From: Rhizomicrobium sp.
Lineage (GTDB): Bacteria; Pseudomonadota; Alphaproteobacteria; Micropepsales; Micropepsaceae
Direction of reading: 5' to 3'
Assembly (NCBI GenBank): GCA_025451875.1
Contig: JANWJQ010000048.1
Location: 1-41,836 of the forward strand
DNA length: 41,836 bases
Shown here piece by piece: positions 7,345-17,380 of this stretch (position 1 is the stretch's first letter; each line of letters opens with the position of its first letter). The position numbers and the translations under genes are program-made. A model generated the notes under the pieces. That model did no database searches, was not told the origin of the DNA, and saw only the letters and a list, made by a program, of their open reading frames with translations.

Positions 7345-10131
7345 ATGAATCGCCTGAAACAGCTTGAACAGTTCGGTCAATCCGTGTGGCTCGACTTCCT
7401 GAGCCGCGAGCTCATCCAGAAAGACGGCATCCGAAAGCTGATCGCGGATGACGGCATCGGCGGCATGACATCCAACCCCGCCATCTTCCAGAAGTCGCTG
7501 AGCCAGGGCGATGCCTATGATGCGGACATCAAGAAATATGTCGAGCAAGGTCTCGATGTCGGAGAAATCTTCCGCAAGCTGTCCGTGAAGGACATTCAGG
7601 ACGCCGCCGATGCGTTGCGTTCCGTCTATGATCGCACCAAAGGCGCGGACGGCTTCATCTCCATCGAAGTGTCGCCCTACATCTCCGCCGATACGCAGGC
7701 GAGCATCGCCGAAGCAAAGTCGCTGTGGAAGGAAATCGACCGCCCCAACCTGATGGTGAAAATTCCGGGAACCAAAGACGGTGTCCCGGCGATCCGCGAT
7801 CTCATTGCCTCGGGCATCAATATCAACATCACCCTGCTCTTCGCGCTCGACGCCTATCAGGCCGTGGCGGACGCGTACATCGAAGGGTTGGAGAAACGCC
7901 CGGCGAACGAAGATCTTTCCAGGATCTCCAGCGTTGCGTCGTTCTTCCTTAGCCGCATCGACACGATGGCGGACGATCTCATCAACAAGAAGCTGCAGGA
8001 TGAACCGACCGCGGCCGCGCCGCTCGCTGACATTCGCGGCAAGGTCGCCATCGCCAGCGCGCGCGTCGCCTATCAGATGTACAAGAAGACGTTCTCCGGC
8101 GCGCGATGGGAAAAACTCGCGGCGCGCGGCGCGCGGCCGCAGCGTCTGCTATGGGCGTCCACCGGCACCAAGAACAAGAATTATCCGGATACGCTCTATG
8201 TGGACACGCTGATCGGCGATCCGACCATCAACACCATGCCGCCCGAAACGATGGATGCGTTCCGCGATCACGGAACGCCCAAAGCCAACACCATCGAAGA
8301 CGATGTGGAAGGCTCGAGAAAAGTTCTGGGCACGCTGGAGGAATGCGGCATCTCGCTCAAGAAGATCACCGACGATCTGGTCGTGGATGGTGTCGCGAAA
8401 TTCGAGGAAGCCGCGGACAAGCTTTACGGCTCGCTCGCGGGCAAGCGCGCGAAGCTCATGGCCGGCGCGTTGCCGCTGGTGAAGGAAAGTTTTGGCGAAG
8501 CACAGAAAGACATCGAAAAGGAAATCACCGCCAGCAATGCGCGCGGCGATACGCGCAAGCTTTGGGCGAAAGACAAATCTGCCTGGACCGGCGCGGATGA
8601 AGACAAGTGGCTTGGCTGGACCGATGTCGTTGCGCGCGAGCTGAAAGACGTTCCGAACCTCAAAGCCTTCGCCGCGGAAGTGGAAAAGAACAAGATCACC
8701 GATGTCGTGCTGCTCGGCATGGGCGGATCGAGCCTCGGCGCGGAAGTGCTGCGCGAGACCTTTGGTCATCGGACCGGCTGGCCCAATCTGCACGTGCTGG
8801 ATTCCACGGACCCCGATCAGATCGGCGCGGTGGAGAAAGCCATCAAGATCGGATCGACATTGTTCATCGTGTCGTCGAAATCCGGATCGACGCTCGAACC
8901 CAATATCCTGTTCGACTATTTCTTCGCCGCCTCCGGCAAGGCGGGCAAGCAATTCGTCGCCATCACAGATCCCGGCTCTTCCATGGAGAAGACCGCAAAG
9001 GAGCATGGCTTCGGGCACATCTTCTATGGCGAGCCTGCCATCGGTGGGCGGTATTCGGTGTTGTCGAAATTCGGTCTGGTGCCCGCCGCCGCGATGGGCC
9101 TCGATGTCGAGCGCCTGCTGACCGAAACGCAGAAATTCGTGCAGAGCAGCGGCGAACTGGTGCCCGCCTCCGCCAATCCCGGCGCGCGGCTTGGCATCGC
9201 GCTCGGCGTTCTCGCGGACAAATACAAGCGCAACAAGGTGACGATCCTCGCCTCAAACGCGCTGTCGCGTGTCGGCACCTGGCTGGAGCAGTTGATCGCC
9301 GAATCCACCGGCAAGCAAGGCAAGGGATTGATCCCTGTGGATCGCGAACCGGCGGGTGCGCCGTCTTCCTATGGCGATGACCGCCTATTCGTGAATTTGC
9401 GCATCGCGGGCGACGAGGACCACACCGATGCCGTCGCCGCGCTGGAACAGGCCGGCCATCCGACCATACGCATCACCATGGACGACTCTTACCAGCTCGG
9501 CCAGGTGTTCTATCTGTGCGAAATCGCCATCGCCTTTGCGGGCATGGTGCTGAAGATCAATCCCTTCGACCAGCCGGATGTGGAAGCCGCCAAGATCGGC
9601 GCGCGCAAGCTGACGGATGCTTATGAGAAGAGCGGCAAGCTCGATGAAGGCACGCCGGTCTGGAGCGGCGACGGTCTGGCCGTTTACGGGAACGCCAAGG
9701 GAAAATCGCTGGGCGAGATCCTGAAGAACCATCTGGCGCAGTTGAAAGCCGGCGATTACTTCGCCCTGCTCGCCTTTATCGAACTGAGCGAAGGGCATGA
9801 TGCGGTGTTGCAGAAAATCCGCCGCAAGGTGCGCGCCAAGTTCACCAACGCCACTTGTTTCGAGTTCGGCCCGCGCTTCCTGCATTCCACGGGACAAGCT
9901 TATAAAGGCGGCCCCAACAGCGGTGTGTTCCTGACGCTCACCACCGACCACAAGGCGGATCGCGACATCCCCGGCCGCAAGGCGACGTTCGGCATTGTGG
10001 AGAAGGCGCAGGCGATCGGCGATTTCGCGGTGCTCACCGAGCGCAAGCGCCGCGCGCTGCGGCTGCACATGGACAATACCGATGCGGGCCTGTCCGCGCT
10101 CGCGCACGCTTTTGAAGAGGCGCTCTCCTGA
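7345..10131 (+). CDS. tal-pgi: Bifunctional transaldolase / glucose-6-phosphate isomerase
   Basis: A 928-residue fusion of two sugar-phosphate enzymes. Residues 1 to about 370 are transaldolase: [13 protein letters not shown], the Schiff-base Lys139 in LMVKIPGT, and the [10 protein letters not shown] strand. Residues about 380-928 are phosphoglucose isomerase: [14 protein letters not shown], the phosphate-binding [24 protein letters not shown], and [10 protein letters not shown] near the end. The fused protein would transfer dihydroxyacetone units between sugar phosphates and interconvert glucose-6-P and fructose-6-P in the cytoplasm. The ORF is open from 7168, but ATG 7345 starts the conserved N-terminus ([13 protein letters not shown]). 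The stop overlaps the gnd start (TGATG), so the pair is translationally coupled. The fusion is known in several alphaproteobacteria and acetic acid bacteria. Confidence 0.95.
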   Translation: MNRLKQLEQFGQSVWLDFLSRELIQKDGIRKLIADDGIGGMTSNPAIFQKSLSQGDAYDADIKKYVEQGLDVGEIFRKLSVKDIQDAADALRSVYDRTKGADGFISIEVSPYISADTQASIAEAKSLWKEIDRPNLMVKIPGTKDGVPAIRDLIASGININITLLFALDAYQAVADAYIEGLEKRPANEDLSRISSVASFFLSRIDTMADDLINKKLQDEPTAAAPLADIRGKVAIASARVAYQMYKKTFSGARWEKLAARGARPQRLLWASTGTKNKNYPDTLYVDTLIGDPTINTMPPETMDAFRDHGTPKANTIEDDVEGSRKVLGTLEECGISLKKITDDLVVDGVAKFEEAADKLYGSLAGKRAKLMAGALPLVKESFGEAQKDIEKEITASNARGDTRKLWAKDKSAWTGADEDKWLGWTDVVARELKDVPNLKAFAAEVEKNKITDVVLLGMGGSSLGAEVLRETFGHRTGWPNLHVLDSTDPDQIGAVEKAIKIGSTLFIVSSKSGSTLEPNILFDYFFAASGKAGKQFVAITDPGSSMEKTAKEHGFGHIFYGEPAIGGRYSVLSKFGLVPAAAMGLDVERLLTETQKFVQSSGELVPASANPGARLGIALGVLADKYKRNKVTILASNALSRVGTWLEQLIAESTGKQGKGLIPVDREPAGAPSSYGDDRLFVNLRIAGDEDHTDAVAALEQAGHPTIRITMDDSYQLGQVFYLCEIAIAFAGMVLKINPFDQPDVEAAKIGARKLTDAYEKSGKLDEGTPVWSGDGLAVYGNAKGKSLGEILKNHLAQLKAGDYFALLAFIELSEGHDAVLQKIRRKVRAKFTNATCFEFGPRFLHSTGQAYKGGPNSGVFLTLTTDHKADRDIPGRKATFGIVEKAQAIGDFAVLTERKRRALRLHMDNTDAGLSALAHAFEEALS

Positions 10132-11138
10132 TGCAGCTTGGCATGATCGGACTGGGCCGCATGGGCGGCAATATCTCCCGGCGGCTCATCGCGCATGGGC
10201 ATGAGGTCGTTGTCTACGATCGCGACCAGAAAGCCATCGATGCGCTGGTGAAGGACAAGGCGACGCCTGCCGCCTCGCTGGAAGACTTTGCGAAAAAGCT
10301 CACCAAGCCGCGCGCGATATGGGTGATGCTGCCCTCCGGCCATCCGACGGAAGAAACGGTGCTGGCGCTGGCCGAGATTCTGGAAGACGGCGACACCATC
10401 ATCGACGGCGGCAATTCCTTCTGGAAGGACGATATCCGCCGCGCGAAATTGCTCAAGCCCAAGGGCATTCATTACATCGATTGCGGCACCTCCGGCGGTG
10501 TATGGGGGGCCGAGCGCGGCTATTGCATGATGATCGGCGGCGAGAAGAGCGAAGTGGATCGCCTCGATCCCATCTTCAAGGCGCTGGCGCCGGGGCTCGG
10601 CACCATCGAGCGCACGAAAGGCTTCAACGCCGATCCGCGCGCAGAACAGGGTTACATCCACGCCGGTCCGAACGGTGCGGGCCATTTCGTGAAGATGGTC
10701 CACAACGGCATCGAATACGGATTGATGCAGGCTTACGCCGAAGGCTTCGACGTGCTGCAGGGCCGCGCACATGACTCGTTGCCGGAAAATGAGCGTTTCG
10801 ATCTCAATCTCACAGACATTGCCGAGGTATGGCGGCGCGGCAGCGTGGTGGCGTCGTGGCTACTCGATCTTTCGGCCCTCGCATTGGCGAAAGACCCCGA
10901 ACTGAAAGCCTTCAAAGGCTATGTGGACGATTCCGGGGAAGGCCGCTGGACGATCAACGCCGCCATCGAGGAAGCCGTGCCGGTGAATGTGCTCTCCGCC
11001 GCGCTGTTTACACGTTTCCGCAGCCGCATCGACAACAGTTTCGGCGACAAGCTACTTTCCGCCATGCGCGCGCAGTTCGGCGGGCATGTTGAAGGCGCGC
11101 TGGAAGAGCACGGCATGGCGGAAAAACCCAAGACATGA
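10131..11138 (+). CDS. gnd: 6-phosphogluconate dehydrogenase, decarboxylating (short form)
   Basis: A 335-residue enzyme of the short GndA/YqeC type, usually NAD-linked, that converts 6-phosphogluconate to ribulose-5-phosphate and CO2. The N-terminal Rossmann motif is [11 protein letters not shown], followed by the VYDRD strand end, where an acidic residue favours NAD over NADP. Other marks are [10 protein letters not shown], the substrate loop [14 protein letters not shown], and [21 protein letters not shown] with the catalytic Lys. The start overlaps the tal-pgi stop by one base (TGATG), and the 3' end overlaps the zwf start by four bases, so the three genes form one coupled operon for oxidative and non-oxidative pentose phosphate flux. 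Confidence 0.95.
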   Translation: MQLGMIGLGRMGGNISRRLIAHGHEVVVYDRDQKAIDALVKDKATPAASLEDFAKKLTKPRAIWVMLPSGHPTEETVLALAEILEDGDTIIDGGNSFWKDDIRRAKLLKPKGIHYIDCGTSGGVWGAERGYCMMIGGEKSEVDRLDPIFKALAPGLGTIERTKGFNADPRAEQGYIHAGPNGAGHFVKMVHNGIEYGLMQAYAEGFDVLQGRAHDSLPENERFDLNLTDIAEVWRRGSVVASWLLDLSALALAKDPELKAFKGYVDDSGEGRWTINAAIEEAVPVNVLSAALFTRFRSRIDNSFGDKLLSAMRAQFGGHVEGALEEHGMAEKPKT

Positions 11139-12643
11139 CCAATACGCAGGCGAAGACGCCGCCCAATTGCGCCATGGTGCTGTTCGGTGCTCATGGCGAC
11201 CTGACTAAGCGACTTGTCGTGCCGGCCCTTTACAATCTCGCGCACGCCGGTCAGTTGCCGAAGAATTTCGCGCTCATCGGCGTCGATCACAATGATTGCA
11301 CCGCCGAGCAATGGAAGAAGCAACTTCGCGACTTTCTCGAAGGCCTGACCAAGGGCAAAGGCGAAGCCGAAGAAAACAAGATCGACGAAGCGGTGTGGAA
11401 GACGCTTGCCGGCACGATGGATTACATCACCGGCGACTTCACCAAGGACAAGACCTACACCGACATCAAGGACAAGCTCGACAAGAACAACGGGATCGAC
11501 GGCAATGCCCTCTTCTACCTTGCCGTCGCCGACCGTTTCTTCGGTCCGGTGGTGGATGCGCTGGGCAAGGCCGGGCTTGTAAAGGAAGACGGCAAGAGCT
11601 GGCGGCGCGTGGTGATCGAAAAGCCGTTCGGCCATGATCTGGAATCCGCCAAAGCGCTGAATGCCCGTGTGCTGAAGCAGCTCAAGGAAGAACAGGTTTA
11701 CCGCATCGATCATTTCCTCGGGAAGGAAACGGTGCAGAACATCATGGCGCTGCGCTTCGCCAACGGCTTGTTCGAGCCGATCTGGAACCGCGACCGCATC
11801 GATCATGTGCAGATCACGGTGTCCGAAACCGTGGGCGTGGAAACGCGCGCGGGATTCTACGAAGTCACGGGTGCGCTGCGCGACATGGTGCCGAACCACG
11901 TCTTCCAGCTTGTCGCCATGACGGCGATGGAGCCGCCGGTCTCGTTCGAGGCGGATGCGGTGCGCAGCAAGAAGGCGGAAGTTTTCAAGGCCATGCATCC
12001 GGTCAGGCCGGAAAACGCAGTGCGCGGCCAATATGGCGCCGGCGAGATCGACGGCAAAACAGTGCAGGCCTATCGCGACGAAGAAGGCGTGAAGAAAGAC
12101 AGCGCCACGGAGACCTTCGTTGCCTTGCGTCTCACCATCGACAACTGGCGCTGGGCGGGCGTGCCGTTCTATCTGCGCACCGGCAAGCGCATGAGCAAGC
12201 GCGACACCGAGATCGCCATCCAGTTCAAAAATGCGCCCTACACGTTGTTCCGCGAAACGCCGGTCGATCAGCTGGACTGCAACTGGCTCATCATCCAGAT
12301 CCAGCCTCATGAAGGCATCAAGATGCGCTTCAATGCCAAGAAGCCGGGAACGGAAATGGCGCTGGAAAGCGTGACGATGGATTTCAACTATGCCGACTGG
12401 TTCAAGGAAGCGCCCGCCGTCGGCTACGAAACATTGCTCTACGATGTCTTCATCGGCGACGGCACGCTTTTCCAGCGCGCCGATCAGGTGGAAGCGGCAT
12501 GGGCGGTGGTCGATCCGGTTCTGAAAGCGTGGGCCGCGGAGAAGCCGAAAGACTTCCCGAATTATGCCTCGGGCAGCGCCGGCCCAGCGGCGTCGGACGA
12601 ATTGCTCAGGGGCGACGGGCGCAAATGGCGGGCGATCCGCTGA
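11135..12643 (+). CDS. zwf: Glucose-6-phosphate 1-dehydrogenase
   Basis: A 502-residue enzyme that oxidises glucose-6-phosphate to 6-phosphogluconolactone with NAD(P). Motifs are the coenzyme-binding GAHGDLTKR, the conserved EKPFGHDL, and the active-site RIDHFLGKE with its catalytic His and substrate Lys, followed by the C-terminal beta-sheet domain (for example [13 protein letters not shown]). Length is normal for the family. The ATG overlaps the gnd stop (ATGA). No lactonase (pgl) or Entner-Doudoroff genes follow, so the next step must be encoded elsewhere. Hairpin-forming sequence follows at 12661-12697. Confidence 0.96.
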   Translation: MTNTQAKTPPNCAMVLFGAHGDLTKRLVVPALYNLAHAGQLPKNFALIGVDHNDCTAEQWKKQLRDFLEGLTKGKGEAEENKIDEAVWKTLAGTMDYITGDFTKDKTYTDIKDKLDKNNGIDGNALFYLAVADRFFGPVVDALGKAGLVKEDGKSWRRVVIEKPFGHDLESAKALNARVLKQLKEEQVYRIDHFLGKETVQNIMALRFANGLFEPIWNRDRIDHVQITVSETVGVETRAGFYEVTGALRDMVPNHVFQLVAMTAMEPPVSFEADAVRSKKAEVFKAMHPVRPENAVRGQYGAGEIDGKTVQAYRDEEGVKKDSATETFVALRLTIDNWRWAGVPFYLRTGKRMSKRDTEIAIQFKNAPYTLFRETPVDQLDCNWLIIQIQPHEGIKMRFNAKKPGTEMALESVTMDFNYADWFKEAPAVGYETLLYDVFIGDGTLFQRADQVEAAWAVVDPVLKAWAAEKPKDFPNYASGSAGPAASDELLRGDGRKWRAIR

Positions 12644-12660
12644 TACGATTCCCGGTGTGG

Positions 12661-12697
12661 CACGGGAACTCCTCCACCCGTGTGGGAGTTATCTCCC
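12661..12697 (+). promoter_or_regulatory. Three overlapping alternative hairpins
   Basis: Between zwf and the DUF3309 gene three stems compete for the same bases: CACGGG/CCCGTG (12661-12666 with 12677-12682), AACTCC/GGAGTT (12667-12672 with 12685-12690) and GGGAG/CTCCC (12684-12688 with 12693-12697). The set ends 12 bases before the GGGAGG ribosome binding site of the small gene. It could end zwf transcription or tune the small gene; no T-run follows any stem. Confidence 0.4.
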
Positions 12698-12720
12698 GGT
12701 ATTGATGACGGGAGGGCCTC

Positions 12721-12876
12721 GTGCTCGGAACAATTCTTATCGTGATTTTGGTTCTTCTGCTTTTGGGCGCTTTGCCCTCTTGGCCGTACAGCTCTGGTTG
12801 GGGCTACTATCCTTCGGGCGGCCTCGGCCTCATTCTGGTGATCGTGCTGATTTTGGTTTTGCTGGGGCGATTCTAG
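12721..12876 (+). CDS. DUF3309-type small hydrophobic protein
   Basis: A 51-residue protein with a GTG start preceded by a GGGAGG ribosome binding site at 12710-12715, about five bases upstream. The translation begins (M)LGTILIVILVLLLLGALP, has a central SWPYSSGWGYYPSGG turn, and ends GLILVIVLILVLLGRF. This two-helix hydrophobic hairpin with a Trp/Tyr/Gly linker matches the DUF3309 small membrane proteins of proteobacteria, whose function is unknown. It lies 77 bases after zwf and ahead of a strong terminator, so it may be cotranscribed with the sugar operon or driven on its own. Confidence 0.82.
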   Translation: MLGTILIVILVLLLLGALPSWPYSSGWGYYPSGGLGLILVIVLILVLLGRF

Positions 12877-12900
12877 AAACACGGCGCGACTTGAATTCAC

Positions 12901-12926
12901 GGACCGCTCACGTTGGTGGGCGGTCC
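12901..12926. terminator. Terminator after the DUF3309 gene (convergent with MgtC gene)
   Basis: GGACCGCTCA and TGGGCGGTCC form a 10-base stem (one G-U pair) with loop CGTTGG, followed by GTTTCGTTTTG. It serves the plus-strand small gene. It overlaps the last codons of the convergent MgtC-family gene and may slow transcription from both sides. Confidence 0.7.
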
Positions 12927-13390
12927 GTTTCGTTTTGCGCATAGTTCCTGGTGATCCATTTGTCGACGTGATCACCGATCGCCAGCAGAACAATCGCGAA
13001 GAGCAATCCCATTCCGATCACATACCAATTGGCCACCGCGCAGGCGATGGCGAGGGCGGACGTTACCCACACTGTCGCGGCGGTCGTGAGATTGTGAACC
13101 GCATGCGCACGCGGATTGCGCAGGATCACGCCGCCGCCGAGAAAGCCGATGCCGGTGAGCACGCCCTGGATGATGCCCTGCAGCAATCGGCTATAAGCAT
13201 CTTCATGTGCGATGGCTTGCGGCGTCTGCAGCACCCCGACAGTGGCGACGGCGACACCCAGCGCCACCAAGCCCAATGTGCGGATGCCGGTGGGCTTGCC
13301 ATGCAGATCGCGGTTCAATCCCAGAATCATGCCGGCGAGTGTCGCCGCGCCGAGGCGCAGGAAAATATCGAGCAGCGTGCCGTCGCTCAT
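12908..13390 (-). CDS. MgtC/SapB family membrane protein
   Basis: A 160-residue protein with four to five membrane segments. It matches the MgtC/SapB N-terminal membrane domain: LRLGAATLAGMILGLNRDLHGKPTGIRTLGLVALG, where the R-D and K-P-x-G-(I/L)-RT signature is characteristic, then GVLTGIGFLGGGVILR and LTTAATVWVTSALAIACA. The C-terminal soluble domain of some MgtC proteins is absent, as in many short homologues. MgtC proteins are tied to growth in low magnesium and to regulation of the F1Fo ATPase in some bacteria; the role here is unknown. The frame is open up to 13492, but the ATG at 13390 starts the family homology. It overlaps the upstream SDR stop (ATGA), so the two genes are coupled. 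Confidence 0.88.
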   Translation of the reverse strand: MSDGTLLDIFLRLGAATLAGMILGLNRDLHGKPTGIRTLGLVALGVAVATVGVLQTPQAIAHEDAYSRLLQGIIQGVLTGIGFLGGGVILRNPRAHAVHNLTTAATVWVTSALAIACAVANWYVIGMGLLFAIVLLAIGDHVDKWITRNYAQNETDRPPT

Positions 13391-14070
13391 CACACGCGCC
13401 CGGAGATGGGAATGTTCGCGCCGGTCACCGCGGAGGCTTTCTCCGACAGCAGATATTCGATCAGCGCGGCGATCTCGTCCGGCTGCACCCATTTGGAGAA
13501 ATCGGCCTTGGGCATGTCCTTGCGGTTCGCGGCCGTGTCGATGATGGTGGGCAGAATCGCGTTCACCGTGATGCCATCGTTTTTCACTTCATCAGCCAGC
13601 GCCTCGGTGAGCTTGAGCACGCCCGCTTTCGATGCTGTGTAAGCGCCCATGCCGGCGCCGGCTTTTGCGGCCACCGCTGCCGCGCCGATATTCACGATGC
13701 GCCCACCCCTATTCTTCAGCAGATGCGGCAGCGCCGCCTGACAAGCATTCACCGCCGTTTTGAGATTCACGGTGTAAAGAAAGTCCCAGGTGTCGATCTT
13801 GCCATCCGCCAGTTTCTCGAAGCGGAAGCCGCCCGCGATGTTGATGAGCGCGTAGAGCCCGCCCATCTCCGCAGCCGCCTTGTCGATGCCCGCCTTGGCC
13901 TTTGACGCTTCGGAAAGATCGATATTGCCGATGCCGGGCTGTTCGGCAGGCAGCACACCGTGGTCGATGGCCATCACCTTCGCGCCTGCACCCGAAAGGG
14001 CCTTGCAAACGGCGCTCCCCAGTGCGCCCGCGCCGCCCGTGACGATGCATGCTTTCCCTGCAAGCGACAT
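13390..14070 (-). CDS. Short-chain dehydrogenase/reductase (SDR)
   Basis: A 226-residue classical SDR. The cofactor loop is TGGAGALGSAV (TGxxxGxG), followed by an acidic residue after the second strand (MAIDHG), which favours NAD(H). Further marks are NIAGG (NNAG-like), the catalytic-region IVNIGA with a Gly/Ala-rich loop where Ser is usual, and the YTASK active site (YxxxK). The C-terminal ISGRV ending is typical. No substrate can be deduced. The weak position is the usual catalytic Ser, which appears as a small residue in NIGAAAVAAKAG, so activity may differ from the family norm. It is translationally coupled to the downstream MgtC gene and divergent from the aldehyde dehydrogenase. Confidence 0.88.
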   Translation of the reverse strand: MSLAGKACIVTGGAGALGSAVCKALSGAGAKVMAIDHGVLPAEQPGIGNIDLSEASKAKAGIDKAAAEMGGLYALINIAGGFRFEKLADGKIDTWDFLYTVNLKTAVNACQAALPHLLKNRGGRIVNIGAAAVAAKAGAGMGAYTASKAGVLKLTEALADEVKNDGITVNAILPTIIDTAANRKDMPKADFSKWVQPDEIAALIEYLLSEKASAVTGANIPISGRV

Positions 14071-14169
14071 GGCTTATTTGTCCTTATTCTGGCCGCTTGC
14101 GCGCATGCGGTGGGGTGCGGCTATACTCCCCGGCGGCGATATTTCCACAAACACGAACGGGAGAAAACA

Positions 14170-15606
14170 ATGGAAGAGAAGCTCAAATTCTATATCGACG
14201 GCAAATGGGTCGATCCCGTCACGCCGAAAACGCTCGATGTCATCAACCCGGCGAATGAAGAGCCGTTTGCGAAGATCAGCATGGGCTCCAAGGCCGATGT
14301 GGACAAGGCCGTCGCTGCCGCACGCAAGGCATTCGACACCTTCTCGCAGACCACCCGCGAAGAGCGCGTCGCACTGCTCGAGAAGATCGTCGCGGTCTAC
14401 CAGAAGCGCTACGGCGACATCGTGAAAGCCATCTCGATGGAGATGGGCGCGCCGCTTTCGCTCTCGCAGAATGCGCAAGCCGCGATCGGCCTGGGCCATC
14501 TGCAGCAGGGCATCAAGATCCTGAAGGAATATCAGTTCGAGCAGGTGAAGGGTTCTTACGCGATCCGCCGCGAGCCGATTGGCGTCGTCGGCATGATCAC
14601 GCCGTGGAACTGGCCGATCAACCAGATCGCCTGCAAGGTCGTGCCCGCGCTCGCCGCCGGTTGCACCATGATCCTGAAGCCGTCGGAAATTGCGCCGATG
14701 GATGCGATCATCTGGACGGAAGTTCTCGACGAGGCGGGCGTGCCGCCGGGCGTATTCAACCTCATCAATGGCGACGGCCCGTCCGTCGGAGAAGCGATGT
14801 CCTCGCATCCGGGCATCGACATGATGTCGTTCACCGGCTCCACGCGCGCCGGCATCGCGGTGGCGAAGGCTTCCGCCGACACCGTCAAGCGCGTCGCGCA
14901 GGAGCTGGGCGGCAAGTCGCCGAACATCGTTCTGGACGACGCCGACCTGCAGAAGGCTGTTACGCGCGGCGTGATGCATATGATGCAGAACACCGGCCAG
15001 TCCTGCAACGCGCCGTCGCGCATGTTCGTGCCGAAGGCCAAGCACGACCAGGCCGCGCAGATCGCAAAGTCCGCGGCCGAAAGCGTGAAGGTCGGCGATC
15101 CCTTCGCCGAAGGCACGACGATGGGCCCGGTGGTCAGCGATGTGCAGTTCAACAAGATCCAGGGCCTCATCAAGAAGGGTATCGACGAAGGCGCCACCCT
15201 CGTCACCGGCGGTCTCGGCCGTCCGGAAGGCCTGAACCGCGGCTATTATGTGCGGCCCACGATCTTCGCGAACGTCACCAACGATATGACCATCGCGCGC
15301 GAGGAAATCTTCGGGCCGGTGCTCGCGATCCTGCCGTATGAAAGCGAAGCCGACGCCATCAAGATGGCGAACGATACGCCGTATGGCCTCTCCGGCTATG
15401 TGCAGTCGGGCGATATCGACCACGCCCGCAAGGTGGCGTCGCAGATCCGCGCCGGCAATGTGCACATCAACGGTGCGGGCGGCGAAATGAACGCGCCGTT
15501 CGGCGGCTACAAGCAGTCCGGCACGGGCCGCGAGTGGGGCGAGTTCGGCTTCGAGGAATTCCTCGAAGTGAAGGCCGTGCTCGGCTACGCCGGCAAGGCA
15601 GCCTGA
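14170..15606 (+). CDS. NAD(P)-dependent aldehyde dehydrogenase family protein
   Basis: A 478-residue enzyme of the ALDH superfamily. Motifs are the MITPWNWP segment near the cofactor site, KPSE for adenine ribose binding, FTGSTRAG, the general-base Glu in QELGGKSP, the nucleophile Cys279 in NTGQSCNAPSR, and EEIFGPVL and APFGGYKQSG near the end. It would oxidise an aldehyde to the acid in the cytoplasm; the substrate is not evident. The frame is open to 13960, but the ATG at 14170 has a GGGAG ribosome binding site at 14159-14163 and starts the conserved N-terminus (MEEKLKFYIDGKW). A strong terminator follows at 15629. Confidence 0.95.
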   Translation: MEEKLKFYIDGKWVDPVTPKTLDVINPANEEPFAKISMGSKADVDKAVAAARKAFDTFSQTTREERVALLEKIVAVYQKRYGDIVKAISMEMGAPLSLSQNAQAAIGLGHLQQGIKILKEYQFEQVKGSYAIRREPIGVVGMITPWNWPINQIACKVVPALAAGCTMILKPSEIAPMDAIIWTEVLDEAGVPPGVFNLINGDGPSVGEAMSSHPGIDMMSFTGSTRAGIAVAKASADTVKRVAQELGGKSPNIVLDDADLQKAVTRGVMHMMQNTGQSCNAPSRMFVPKAKHDQAAQIAKSAAESVKVGDPFAEGTTMGPVVSDVQFNKIQGLIKKGIDEGATLVTGGLGRPEGLNRGYYVRPTIFANVTNDMTIAREEIFGPVLAILPYESEADAIKMANDTPYGLSGYVQSGDIDHARKVASQIRAGNVHINGAGGEMNAPFGGYKQSGTGREWGEFGFEEFLEVKAVLGYAGKAA

Positions 15607-15628
15607 GCAGGCTGTCCTGAAAGTAACA

Positions 15629-15657
15629 ACGGCCGCCGGAGAGACACCGGCGGCCGT
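15629..15657 (+). terminator. Strong intrinsic terminator after the aldehyde dehydrogenase gene
   Basis: ACGGCCGCCGG and CCGGCGGCCGT form a perfect 11-base stem with a 7-base loop AGAGACA, followed by TTTGTTTT to about 15665. It lies 22 bases past the aldehyde dehydrogenase stop. Confidence 0.9.
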
Positions 15658-15699
15658 TTTGTTTTAGTTTCCGCCGCTGCCACTTCGAAAGACGAGGGC

Positions 15700-17337
15700 T
15701 TGGAAACCACCGCGATTGTCCTGCTGTTGCTTGTCGCCGTCGTCATCAGCGGCGCGCTGGCGCGCATCTCGCGCCTGCCGCTGCCCCTGCCACTGGTCCA
15801 GATCGCACTCGGTGCCGTCATCAGCGCCTTCGGAAATTTCGGCGTCGAACTCCAACCAGAAATCTTCTTCCTGTTGTTCTTGCCGCCGCTTCTGTTCCTC
15901 GACGGCTGGCGCATTCCCAAGGAGCGCTTGCTGCGCGACCGGGCGACGATCCTCGAATTGGCGCTTGGCCTCGTTGTCTTCACCGTCATCGGGCTGGGCT
16001 ATTTCGTTCACTGGATGATACCGGCGATGCCGCTCGCTGTGGCCTTCGCGCTGGCCGCCATCCTCTCGCCCACCGATCCGGTCGCCGTTTCCGCCATCGC
16101 CAAACGCGCTCCCATTCCGGCACGGCTGCTGCACATCCTCGAAGGCGAGTCCTTGCTCAACGACGCATCCGGCCTCGTCTGCATGCGCTTCGCCGTCGCC
16201 GCGGTGTTGACCGGCACGTTCTCGCTCACAGCAGCGCTGGGCACCTTCCTCTGGCTCGCGCTGGGCGGCCTCTTCATCGGCTGGGCTGTGACGTGGATCA
16301 CCGTGATTGCCAAGAACTGGGTATTTCGGAAGTTCGGCGAAGAACCTGGCGCGCAGATTCTCATCAGCTTGCTCATTCCCTTCGGCGCCTATCTGGTGGC
16401 GGAGGAATTTCACTGCTCCGGAATCCTTGCCGCCGTCGCCGCCGGCATCAGCATGGGCTACTCCGAACAAAGCGGCCAAGCGCTGGCGGTGACACGCCTG
16501 CGCCGCAACGCGGTGTGGGACACGGTGGCCTTCGCCGCCAACGGCATCATCTTCGTGCTGCTCGGCGAGCAATTGCCGCAGATCGTCCGGGGCGCCGTCC
16601 ATGTGGTGCGCGACACGGGGCACCACGACGTTATCTGGCTGGCGATCTATGTGGTTGCGATCACCGCCGCGCTGGCCGTGCTGCGATTTCTGTGGGTGTG
16701 GACGTCATTGCGCTTCACGCTGGCACGCACCACGCGGCGCGGCGAGAAACCCTATATTCCGAGCTGGCGGCTCATCATGGCGGCATCGCTGGCGGGTGTG
16801 CGCGGCGCGATCACCCTGGCGGGCGTGTTGACGCTGCCGCTGATCATGCCGGACGGTGGACCATTTCCGGCGCGCGAGCTTGCTGTGTTTCTGGCAGCGG
16901 GCGTCATCATCGTCTCGCTGGTGTCTGCCAGCATCGGGCTTCCGCCGCTCCTGAAGAACCTGGAACTGCCGCCGGAGCCTTCGCAGCAGGCAGAAGAAGA
17001 CCGTGCGCGTGTCGCCGCCGCGAAAGCCGCCATTGAGGCGGTTGAACATGCGTTGCGGGATACAGCCGCCGCCAAGATCAACGATCTTTATCCCGAAGCT
17101 GGCGCGCGCATTGTGGAGATTTACCGGCAGCGCATCGTGGGCTGGTCCAAGACCGGAGACGATGGCGTGCATGCGCGCAAGCTGGAAGACATCGAACGGC
17201 GCCTTCGCCTGTCGGCCCTGCGCGCCGAGCGTAACGAAATCTATCGCCTCGCGCGCGCGCACCGGCTTTCCGAGGAAACGGCGCGCAAGCTGACGGGCGA
17301 GATCGATCTTCTGGAAGTGCGCTTCGCGACAGAGTGA
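15700..17337 (+). CDS. CPA1 family Na+/H+ antiporter (NhaP-like)
   Basis: A 545-residue protein with about 12 membrane segments in residues 1-430 and a charged, helical cytoplasmic tail of about 110 residues. CPA1 marks are [11 protein letters not shown], the unwound-helix motif [14 protein letters not shown], and [12 protein letters not shown] with the ND pair that binds the ion. A later [16 protein letters not shown] segment carries the conserved Arg of the family. It should exchange Na+ or K+ for protons across the inner membrane, supporting pH and salt balance. The only usable start is TTG 15700 with GAGGG just upstream, which is close; the start is therefore uncertain by a few residues. 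It begins 43 bases after the aldehyde dehydrogenase terminator stem. Confidence 0.92.
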   Translation: METTAIVLLLLVAVVISGALARISRLPLPLPLVQIALGAVISAFGNFGVELQPEIFFLLFLPPLLFLDGWRIPKERLLRDRATILELALGLVVFTVIGLGYFVHWMIPAMPLAVAFALAAILSPTDPVAVSAIAKRAPIPARLLHILEGESLLNDASGLVCMRFAVAAVLTGTFSLTAALGTFLWLALGGLFIGWAVTWITVIAKNWVFRKFGEEPGAQILISLLIPFGAYLVAEEFHCSGILAAVAAGISMGYSEQSGQALAVTRLRRNAVWDTVAFAANGIIFVLLGEQLPQIVRGAVHVVRDTGHHDVIWLAIYVVAITAALAVLRFLWVWTSLRFTLARTTRRGEKPYIPSWRLIMAASLAGVRGAITLAGVLTLPLIMPDGGPFPARELAVFLAAGVIIVSLVSASIGLPPLLKNLELPPEPSQQAEEDRARVAAAKAAIEAVEHALRDTAAAKINDLYPEAGARIVEIYRQRIVGWSKTGDDGVHARKLEDIERRLRLSALRAERNEIYRLARAHRLSEETARKLTGEIDLLEVRFATE

Positions 17338-17380
17338 CTTTTCGCGCGCCGGAAGAGAGAATAAGGCAAAGGATACAGCC

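Noticed and set aside
10919..15465. Minus-strand ORFs of 463 residues at 10919-12310 and 14074-15465
   Set aside because: Antisense shadows of zwf and of the aldehyde dehydrogenase gene, with the same low-complexity Arg/His composition.
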